Shown one piece after another: positions 57,422 through 64,000 of a stretch of DNA of 64,000 bases. The notes beneath the pieces are model-generated. The model worked only from the letters and a program-made list of their open reading frames with translations, searched no databases and was not told where the DNA came from. Position 1 is the first letter of the stretch. Every line of letters starts with the position of its first letter. A program made the translations under genes and the position numbers. Source of the stretch: Hyphomicrobiales bacterium (GTDB taxonomy: Bacteria; Pseudomonadota; Alphaproteobacteria; Rhizobiales; Beijerinckiaceae); NCBI GenBank assembly GCA_930633525.1, contig CAKNFP010000001.1:3533501-3597500 (forward strand). The letters run 5' to 3'.

Positions 57422-60395
57422 GCAGGCGTTCTCCGGCGGGATCGTAGAAAACGGGATCGCAGACTTCGACTTCGGTATCGCCGTTGCGGACGGGGTCGTA
57501 GGCACGCACGACGTCGCCGATGCGTTCACGACCTCTGCGCAGCAGCCCGAGCCCGATCCAGTGGCCAAGAACCGGCGAGAAGGCCGCCGATGTCAGATAG
57601 CCCTGGTCCTCGGCAGGCGAGGCCTTGGCCCCCCGCTCGAGAAAATGCGCGCCCGCCCGCAGCCGCGCGGAGCGGTCGACAGGCCGGAAGCCCACGAGCG
57701 TGGGTCGGCTGGGATCGGTGAGCGCGGGGCGTCCGGCAAGGACACGGCCGATATAGTCCTTCTTCGTGGACATCAGGCCTCCAAGGCCGAGATCCCGCAC
57801 CGTCGTCTGGCCATTCAGTTCGCCACCGGCCGCATGGCCCTTCTCGACCCGCATGATCGTGAGGGCCTCGGTGCCGTACATGACGATCCCGTCATCCCGG
57901 CCGACCGCCATGATCGCGCGAACCATCGCATCGCCATATCGGGCGGGAACGGCGATCTCATAGGCGAGCTCGCCGGAGAAGGATATGCGGAACAGCCGCG
58001 CCTGGACGCCCCCGCAAACCGTTATTTCGCGTGCGGCCATATAGGGGAAGGCAACATTCGACAGATCGTGCTCCGCATCGACCAGCCGCGTGAGCAGGTC
58101 GCGCGCTCTTGGGCCTGCAACGGAATACTGCGCCCATTGCTCGGTGACCGATACGAACTGTACGTCGAGCTCCGGCCACAGGCATTGATGGCAAAACTCC
58201 ATATGCTGCAGCACGCCCACCGCATTCGCTGTCGTGGTCGTCATCAAGAAATGCTCGTCGGCGAGGCGCGATGTCGTGCCGTCGTCCATCACAAAGCCGT
58301 CTTCCCGCAGCATGAGGCCATAGCGTGCCTTGCCGACGGGCAGGTTCTTCCAGCTGTTGGTGTAGAGCCTTTCAAGGAAGGTCGCCGCATCGGGACCCTG
58401 GATGTCAATCTTGCCGAGCGTGGAGACATCGCAGACCCCGACGCCACCGCGGACCGCCCTTGCTTCCCGGGTGGCGCTCTGCAGCCAGTCGTGCTCGCCG
58501 GGCTGCGGGAAATATTGCGCGCGCAGCCATGCGCCGGCTTCCACGAACACCGCTCCCTGTTCCGCGGCGAAGGCATGCGACGGCGTCAGGCGTGTAGGGC
58601 GGAAGTCCTTGCCGCGCGCATGGCCACCCAATGCGCCCATAGCGACAGGCGTGAAGGGGGGACGGAAAGTCGTGGTGCCGAGAGAGGCGATCGGCCCGCC
58701 TGCCAGCCCTGCCATGACCGCCAGGGCATTGACGTTGGAACTCTTGCCCTGGTCCGTTCCCATTCCGAGCGTCGTGTAGCGTTTGAGGTGCTCGACGGCC
58801 TTGAACCCCTCACGTGCCGCCAGCCTGATATCGGCGAGCGTGACGTCGTTCTGAAAATCGACGAAGGCCTTGCGGCCGGGAGAGGAGAAGCTGAAAATCT
58901 GCCCCGTGGCAGCGGGACCTTCGTCAGCGGTCGTCAACCGAGGACTTTGGCCGGAAAATCCGCAGGCTTCCGCGGCCGCCAGGCCACCCAGCGCCCCTGT
59001 CTTCAGGGCTTCCGCGAGCGTAAACCCGCCGCCGGCGGCGCCGGTGATGACCATCCCCGGAGGCGTTGCTGTCGCCGTGAAGCAGCCACGCTCCTCATCC
59101 CAAGCGGGCCTGCCGCCAAGATGCGCGGTCAGATGCAAGGTGGGATCCCATCCCCCCGACATGGCGAGGAGATCGCAGGCGAGCGAAAGACGCCGCCCGT
59201 CGGCGGTTGTGATCTCTACGCCGCGAAGATGGCGTCCCCCCCGCGCATGTGTGACAGTCGCGTTGGGAATGAGGGCGCAGCCGATAGTCCGGGCAACGCG
59301 TATGACGGCGTCCGTGGCGGTCGTGCGTGCATCGACGATAGCCGCAACGGAAACGCCGGCACCTGCCAGCTCGGAGGCCGTGCGGGCGCTGTCATCCGTA
59401 TTGGCGAAGATCACGGCGCGCCGTCCCGGAGCCACCGCAAAGCGATTGAGGTAGCTGCGCACGCCGCCGGCAAGCATGATACCGGGGCGATCGTTGTTGT
59501 CGAACACCATCGGGCGTTCGAGGGAGCCGGTCGCCAGAACGCTGCGCCGCGCGACAATGCGCCAGAGCCTCTGCCGAGGCTGGTGCGGCAGCGGTTCGGA
59601 TCGATTATCCCCCACACTTTCCACAGCGCCGTAGGTGCCGCCGTCGTAAACACCGAAGACGGTGGTACGCGGCATGATCTGGACATCGGGGAAGCTCGCG
59701 AGTTCGGCTTCGACGGACCGCGCCCAGGCCGATCCCGCCATGTCGTTGATGAGGACGTTCTCCGCCAGGCAACGTCCGCCAAGCTGAAAATCGCTCTCGC
59801 AGAGAATGACGCGCGCCCCGGTGCGCGCGGCGGCAAGGGCGGCGGCGAGGCCGGCGGGCCCGGCGCCGATGACGAGCACGTCACAATAGGCGGTGGCCTT
59901 CTCATAGTGGTCCGGATCGGCCCCTTCAGCCGCGCGCCCGAGCCCGGCCGCGCGTCTGATCAGAGGCTCGTAGACCTTCTCCCAGAAGGCGGCCGGCCAC
60001 ATGAATGTCTTGTAGTAGAAGCCTGCTGCCAGAACGGGCGCGAACAGGGAATTGACCGCCAGCAGATCACAGGCGAGAGACGGCCAGCGGTTCTGGCTGC
60101 GCGCGGTCAAGCCCTCATAGAGCTCGACTACAGTCGCGCGGCTGTTAGGCTCGCGCCGGGATCCTGTGCGCAATTCGACCAGGGCATTCGGCTCTTCGAA
60201 ACCCGCACTGAGGATACCACGCGGGCGGTGATATTTGAACGATCGCCCCACAAGGCTGACGCCATTGGCCAGCAGAGCCGATGCCAGCGTGTCGCCGGGA
60301 TGGCCGATGTATTCGCGGCCGTCGAAATCAAAGGACAGGCTACGGCTGCGATCGATGAGCCCACCCGTTGCCAGGCGATGGGAGGTCGCGCCCAT
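57414..60395 (-). CDS. soxA: Sarcosine oxidase alpha subunit
   Basis: At 993 residues it is full length. The N-terminal part includes FDFDGREYIGHPGDTLASALLANGV, an NAD-binding domain CDVLVIGAGPAGLAAALAAARTGARV, and a C-terminal T-protein-like aminomethyltransferase region (GVGVCDVSTLGKIDIQGPDAATFLERLYTNSW) that transfers the one-carbon unit to THF. The enzyme oxidises sarcosine to glycine plus 5,10-methylene-THF. It sits between soxD (2 bp upstream) and soxG. Confidence 0.93.
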   Translation of the reverse strand: MGATSHRLATGGLIDRSRSLSFDFDGREYIGHPGDTLASALLANGVSLVGRSFKYHRPRGILSAGFEEPNALVELRTGSRREPNSRATVVELYEGLTARSQNRWPSLACDLLAVNSLFAPVLAAGFYYKTFMWPAAFWEKVYEPLIRRAAGLGRAAEGADPDHYEKATAYCDVLVIGAGPAGLAAALAAARTGARVILCESDFQLGGRCLAENVLINDMAGSAWARSVEAELASFPDVQIMPRTTVFGVYDGGTYGAVESVGDNRSEPLPHQPRQRLWRIVARRSVLATGSLERPMVFDNNDRPGIMLAGGVRSYLNRFAVAPGRRAVIFANTDDSARTASELAGAGVSVAAIVDARTTATDAVIRVARTIGCALIPNATVTHARGGRHLRGVEITTADGRRLSLACDLLAMSGGWDPTLHLTAHLGGRPAWDEERGCFTATATPPGMVITGAAGGGFTLAEALKTGALGGLAAAEACGFSGQSPRLTTADEGPAATGQIFSFSSPGRKAFVDFQNDVTLADIRLAAREGFKAVEHLKRYTTLGMGTDQGKSSNVNALAVMAGLAGGPIASLGTTTFRPPFTPVAMGALGGHARGKDFRPTRLTPSHAFAAEQGAVFVEAGAWLRAQYFPQPGEHDWLQSATREARAVRGGVGVCDVSTLGKIDIQGPDAATFLERLYTNSWKNLPVGKARYGLMLREDGFVMDDGTTSRLADEHFLMTTTTANAVGVLQHMEFCHQCLWPELDVQFVSVTEQWAQYSVAGPRARDLLTRLVDAEHDLSNVAFPYMAAREITVCGGVQARLFRISFSGELAYEIAVPARYGDAMVRAIMAVGRDDGIVMYGTEALTIMRVEKGHAAGGELNGQTTVRDLGLGGLMSTKKDYIGRVLAGRPALTDPSRPTLVGFRPVDRSARLRAGAHFLERGAKASPAEDQGYLTSAAFSPVLGHWIGLGLLRRGRERIGDVVRAYDPVRNGDTEVEVCDPVFYDPAGERLRV

Positions 60396-60397
60396 GA

Positions 60398-60691
60398 TCA
60401 GACCTCGGCCATCTGTGCGACGGCTGCCTGGGGCAAGCCGCGAGCCATCGAAACCGCCTCAATGGCGTGGGTGCGCACATCCCGGACAACGACGAGCCAA
60501 GCCCGGCATCCGGCTGTATGCTGCCAGAATTCGTGGTGGCGGCCGGCGGGATTGTCGCGCAGATGGACATAGTCGACGAAAGCCGCCAGCGCATTCTCCG
60601 TCGTGGGATCAGGGCGCTGCAACGTCGCATCGCCGCGATAGGAGAACTCACCGACGCCGCGCTCACCGCAGAAAGGACATGGAATGCGCAT
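60398..60691 (-). CDS. soxD: Sarcosine oxidase delta subunit
   Basis: A 97-residue SoxD with zinc-site pattern IPCPFCGERGVGEFSY and later HTAGCRAWL, and the WQHTAGC/TRHAI-type segment typical of this small subunit. It stabilises the alpha/beta complex. Eight bases separate it from soxB. Confidence 0.92.
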   Translation of the reverse strand: MRIPCPFCGERGVGEFSYRGDATLQRPDPTTENALAAFVDYVHLRDNPAGRHHEFWQHTAGCRAWLVVVRDVRTHAIEAVSMARGLPQAAVAQMAEV

Positions 60692-60699
60692 GGGCGATC

Positions 60700-61950
60700 T
60701 CAGTGGAGGTTGGGCTGGGCGCCAGCGCCCTTTTCGTCGATCACGTGGCCGGTCGCGAAACGATCGAGCCGGAAGGCGGCATTGAGCGGATGGGGTTCAC
60801 CCTTGGCGATCGTCCAGGCAAAGCACCAGCCGGAGGCGGGCGTCGCCTTGAAGCCGCCGTAGCACCAGCCGGCATTGAGATAGAGCCCTTCGACCGGCGT
60901 GCGATCGATGATCGGGCTGCCATCCATGGACATGTCCATGAGCCCGCCCCAATGTCGCAGGAGCCGAAGGCGGCCGAGGCCCGGCATCAGGGCCATGGCC
61001 GATTCGGCGACATCCTCGATGGTCGGCAGGTTGCCCCGCTGGGCATAGGAATTGTACCCGTCGATATCGCCGCCGAACACCAGGCCGCCCTTGTCCGACT
61101 GGCTGACATAGAAATGCCCAGCCCCGAAGGTGACGACCCCATTGACGAGCGGCTTGACAGCCTCGGACACGAAAGCCTGGAGCACATGGCTCTCGATAGG
61201 CAGGCGCAGGCCTGCCATGGCGGCCACGCGCGATGAGTTGCCGGCGCAAGCAAGGCCGACCTTGCCGGCGCCGATGAAGCCGCGTGTCGTCTCCACACCG
61301 GTCACCCGACCGTCCACGATACGGATCCCGGTGACTTCACAGTTCTGGATGATATCGACGCCGCGCTTGTCGGCCGCCCGCGCAAAGCCCCAGGCAACAG
61401 CGTCGTGCCGCGCCGTGCCGCCGCGCCGCTGCAAAAGGCCGCCCTGGATCGGAAAGCGCGCATTGTCGAAATCAAGCATCGGGACCATGGCGCGCACGGC
61501 GTCGCGGTCGATGAGTTCCGCATCGACGCCCGCCAGCCGCATCGCATTGCCGCGCCTGGCGAAAGCGTCACGCTGGCTGTCGGAATGGAACAGGTTGAGC
61601 ACACCGCGCTGGCTGACCATCGCGTTGTAGTTCAGATCCTGCTCCAGCCCCTCCCAGAGCTTCAGTGACCATTCGTAGAAGGGCGTGTTCCCGGGCAGCA
61701 GGTAGTTCGAGCGAATGATGGTGGTATTGCGGCCCACATTGCCGGACCCGATGTAGCCTTTTTCGAGGACGGCGACGCGCGTGACGCCATGCTCCTTCGC
61801 CAGATAATGCGCCGCCGCCAGCCCGTGGCCGCCGCCACCGACGATCACGACGTCATAACTGGATTGGGGCTCTACCTCGCGCCATGCCGGTGTCCAGCCC
61901 TGCTGCCCCCGGAATGCCTGCGTCAGAACGGACAGAATAGAATAGTGCAT
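60700..61950 (-). CDS. soxB: Sarcosine oxidase beta subunit
   Basis: A 416-residue SoxB beginning MHYSILSVLTQAFRGQQGWTPAWR. The FAD motif is DVVIVGGGGHGLAAAHYLAKEHG. The RRGGTARHDAVAWGFARAAD segment carries the His that is covalently bound to FMN in this enzyme family. The flavin site oxidises sarcosine. It is the first gene of the soxBDAG-purU unit. Confidence 0.93.
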   Translation of the reverse strand: MHYSILSVLTQAFRGQQGWTPAWREVEPQSSYDVVIVGGGGHGLAAAHYLAKEHGVTRVAVLEKGYIGSGNVGRNTTIIRSNYLLPGNTPFYEWSLKLWEGLEQDLNYNAMVSQRGVLNLFHSDSQRDAFARRGNAMRLAGVDAELIDRDAVRAMVPMLDFDNARFPIQGGLLQRRGGTARHDAVAWGFARAADKRGVDIIQNCEVTGIRIVDGRVTGVETTRGFIGAGKVGLACAGNSSRVAAMAGLRLPIESHVLQAFVSEAVKPLVNGVVTFGAGHFYVSQSDKGGLVFGGDIDGYNSYAQRGNLPTIEDVAESAMALMPGLGRLRLLRHWGGLMDMSMDGSPIIDRTPVEGLYLNAGWCYGGFKATPASGWCFAWTIAKGEPHPLNAAFRLDRFATGHVIDEKGAGAQPNLH

Positions 61951-62058
61951 CCCGCCACCTGTGGTCCGCTGCGTCTGTTTCCGCGGCGCGACCACTATGA
62001 CCAATCGACTGGAGACGATTAGCCCAAGTGCGACATCCGTATGACCGTAGGCGGCATA

Positions 62059-63090
62059 TCAGGACGGCGGATGGTTTGGCTCGATATGGGGCCAGCCACG
62101 GCCTTTCCGGTGGCGTTCGACCGTCGGCGCATAACCGAAATGGGCGCGATAGGCCCGCGAGAAGTGGCTTGCGCTGACGAAACCGCAGGCAAGCGCCACT
62201 TCGAGCACCGACAGGGCGGTCTGCTGCATGAGGTCGCGGGCTCGGCGGATCCTGAGCTCCAGATAGTATCGGCCAAGCGTGCAGCCGAGGTGGACCTTGA
62301 ACAGACGCTCGAGCTGACGCACGGAGACGCTGGCGATGGCCGCCAGTTCCTCCCGCGAGGCCGGTTCCTCCAGCCGGCTCTCCATGACGCCGAGCACTTT
62401 AAGCAGCTTGGCGTGGCTCACGCCCGTGCGCTGGCCTATGTCCATCCGCTGCGGACCGTCGCCGTGGCGAACATTGGTGTGGAGGAACCAGTCCGAGACG
62501 GCGGTGGCCAGACGGGGCCCATGCCAGCGCGCGATCATGCCGTGCATCAGGTCCAGCGGCGTGATCCCGCCGGAGCAGGTCATGCGGTCACGGTCGATTT
62601 CGAACAGCTTGCCGGTCATCTCCAGCAATGGAAACTCCTCGGCGATCCCCGCCATATGGTCCCAATGGATCGTCCACTTGTAGCCACCGAGCACGCCGGC
62701 GCGAGCGAGCACATAAGCGCCGCCGGAGATGCCACCGAGCGGCACGCCCTGCCGGGCCAGCATCCGCAACCAGGCCAGCGTCTGGGCGTGGCGGAAGCTC
62801 TCGACGCCAGTGCCCGCGCAAACCATGACCAGATTGAGTTCGATCTGCGCCCCGACATGATGGTCCGGGACGATGGTCACGCCGTTCGAGGCCTGGATGG
62901 GCTGCCCATCCGGGGAGATGTGGACCCAACTGAACAACTCACGTCCCGCCAGCGAGTTGGCGGCACGGAGCGGCTCGATGGCTGCCGCATAGGGCAGCAG
63001 CGCAAAGGAGGGGACAAGCAGGAAACCGACTTTCGTCGGGCCCTCGGCTGATGAATATACAGCAGCAAGATTTTGGGGAGCGTCGGCCAT
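62059..63090 (-). CDS. GlxA family AraC-type regulator (GbdR/SouR-like)
   Basis: A 343-residue regulator. An N-terminal amidase/DJ-1-like GATase1 domain (KVGFLLVPSFALLPYAAAIEPLRAAN) precedes a C-terminal AraC HTH (SREELAAIASVSVRQLERLFKVHLGCTLGRYYLELRIRRARDLMQQTALSVLEVALACGFVSASHFSRAYRAHFG). This architecture is shared by GbdR and SouR, activators of glycine betaine and sarcosine use. Its place between sox genes and a binding protein supports that role. The longer open frame upstream is not family-like. Confidence 0.88.
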   Translation of the reverse strand: MADAPQNLAAVYSSAEGPTKVGFLLVPSFALLPYAAAIEPLRAANSLAGRELFSWVHISPDGQPIQASNGVTIVPDHHVGAQIELNLVMVCAGTGVESFRHAQTLAWLRMLARQGVPLGGISGGAYVLARAGVLGGYKWTIHWDHMAGIAEEFPLLEMTGKLFEIDRDRMTCSGGITPLDLMHGMIARWHGPRLATAVSDWFLHTNVRHGDGPQRMDIGQRTGVSHAKLLKVLGVMESRLEEPASREELAAIASVSVRQLERLFKVHLGCTLGRYYLELRIRRARDLMQQTALSVLEVALACGFVSASHFSRAYRAHFGYAPTVERHRKGRGWPHIEPNHPPS

Positions 63091-63311
63091 TGATTCAATC
63101 AACACCCGCCAGTCGGAATTAGTCAAGTCATGGTCGTTTTTAGGCACGCGCTCGGCGCACCATTTGTCACGCTCACCACCGGCATGAAGGGGGCTGCGCG
63201 AGGCGCGGATCCCCGTCACGTCATAAGGGACGGGCACAGGAACTCGCAAATGGCCAACAGCCAGTAAAAGCGAGACGATCACAATAAAGATCCAGTGTGT
63301 GGAGCAGGTTG
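63091..63311. promoter_or_regulatory. Divergent regulator/binding-protein control region
   Basis: 221 bp between the AraC-type regulator (minus) and the binding-protein gene (plus). It should hold both promoters. It is lower in GC near 63090. No strong palindrome was found by eye. Confidence 0.45.
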
Positions 63312-64000
63312 ATGAGACATCTTTCACTCTCTGCGGCGCTTGGCGCGCTGATGCTTTTTCTCGGAGCGCCTGCCCAGGCAAAAGACTTGCGTGTTGCCTA
63401 CAAGGCGGACCCCGCGTCGCTTGACAGCAGCACGAACTGGGACGGCAATACGATCCGTTTCGTGCTGAATTTCTACGATCCGTTGTTGGACTACGACGGT
63501 GAGAAATTCGTGCCGCTGCTGGCCGAGCGCTGGGAGCAGATCGAGCCCAACCGCTGGCGCTTCTGGCTGCGCAAGGGCGTCAAGTTCCATGACGGCCAGG
63601 AATTTACGGCCGACGACGCAGCCTTCTCCGTGATGCGCGCGACGTTGCCGAGTTCGCGCGCCAAAAGCGTAGTGCGCGGCGTCGTCGGGGCGGAAAAGGT
63701 CGATGACTACACATTCGATGTCGTGACGGATATCCCGCGCCCGTTCCTCATCAATATGTTCGATCGCCTGCCGATGCTGTCAAAGGCATGGTCGGAAAAG
63801 AAGGGCGCCGCCGCGCCGGCGGACGCCGGCAAGGACCAGACAAACGCCGCGCTCCGTGAAGAGAATGGCACCGGCCCGTTCATCCTTGAGAAGCGGGATC
63901 CCGACAAGGAAACCGTCGCCAAGCGCAATCCCAACTGGTGGAACGCTGCCAACAGCAAGGGCAATGTCGACCGGGTCGTGCTCGTCCCCATCGCGTCGGA
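63312..64000 (+). CDS. ABC transporter solute-binding protein, family 5 (cut by window end)
   Basis: The first 229 residues of a periplasmic binding protein. Signal peptide MRHLSLSAALGALMLFLGAPAQA precedes KDLRVAYKADPASLDSSTNWDGNTIRFVLNFYDPLLDYDGEKFVPLLAERWEQIEPNRWRFWLRKGVKFHDGQEF, the family 5 pattern. Divergent from the GbdR-like regulator, so perhaps involved in uptake of a methylated amine or peptide. The gene continues beyond 64000. Confidence 0.88.
   Translation, partial: MRHLSLSAALGALMLFLGAPAQAKDLRVAYKADPASLDSSTNWDGNTIRFVLNFYDPLLDYDGEKFVPLLAERWEQIEPNRWRFWLRKGVKFHDGQEFTADDAAFSVMRATLPSSRAKSVVRGVVGAEKVDDYTFDVVTDIPRPFLINMFDRLPMLSKAWSEKKGAAAPADAGKDQTNAALREENGTGPFILEKRDPDKETVAKRNPNWWNAANSKGNVDRVVLVPIAS

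Noticed and set aside
57162..60572. A 1136-codon plus-strand open frame opposite soxA
   Set aside because: Antisense shadow; the minus strand encodes full-length SoxA with all domains.

Overview
The window is high-GC DNA with alphaproteobacterial gene content. The elongator tRNA-Met type, the sox operon and the peptide and hydantoin catabolic clusters suggest a member of the Hyphomicrobiales/Rhizobiales. It divides into three parts: a catabolic chromosomal region on the left (1-24.1 kb), an integrated element of about 30.4 kb (24129-54505), and a chromosomal sarcosine-oxidase region on the right (54.5-64 kb).

Left chromosome. Cluster 1 (40-9612) holds a D-2-hydroxyacid dehydrogenase, a three-subunit flavin/iron-sulphur dehydrogenase of the HcnABC/opine-oxidase type, a GlpD-like enzyme, a family 5 solute-binding protein, an XRE-cupin regulator, and a divergent pair of Dpp-type permeases followed by a MmgE/PrpD protein. 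Cluster 2 (11-23.6 kb) holds a serine hydrolase, an M29 aminopeptidase, a GNAT acetyltransferase, a LysR regulator, an M19 dipeptidase, a second permease pair with its binding protein, and hydantoinase/oxoprolinase A and B. Both clusters look like uptake and oxidation or hydrolysis of amino-acid derivatives. Neither has transporter ATPases inside the window.

Integrated element. It sits at the 3' end of an intact tRNA-Met(CAT). A 13-bp piece of the tRNA end recurs at 54493-54505, and a large serine recombinase adjoins the tRNA. The element has a repressor/Cro-like switch, a Twinkle-like primase-helicase, a HigBA-like toxin-antitoxin pair, an IS21 copy that has deleted DNA beside it, and a lone tail fragment. 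The tail fragment consists of a chaperone with a GGGAAAC -1 frameshift site, a tape measure and one small gene. At the right is a second replication-like module, a DUF3987 protein next to CGTTTTCA iterons and an AT-rich stretch. No terminase, portal, capsid or lysis genes are visible, so this is a satellite, a composite island or a badly decayed prophage.

Most interesting points. (1) A low-GC two-gene operon (42650-44329) pairs an ImmA/IrrE metallopeptidase with a class III nucleotide cyclase that resembles Pycsar cyclases; this is the best candidate for an undescribed anti-phage system. (2) A GGAAACACTTA repeat array with its neighbouring MSRGPGRVER gene occurs twice in the element. (3) Next to the toxin-antitoxin locus are an initiator-like tRNA(CAT) and a compact multi-helix RNA candidate of about 118 nt. 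(4) A protein of unknown function ends in a CX3CX2CX3CX2CC tail behind a Gly-Gly.

Right chromosome. An L,D-transpeptidase is followed by purU and soxG-A-D-B on the minus strand, a GlxA/GbdR-type AraC regulator, and the start of a divergent solute-binding protein. This is a sarcosine (glycine betaine) catabolic locus feeding the one-carbon folate pool.
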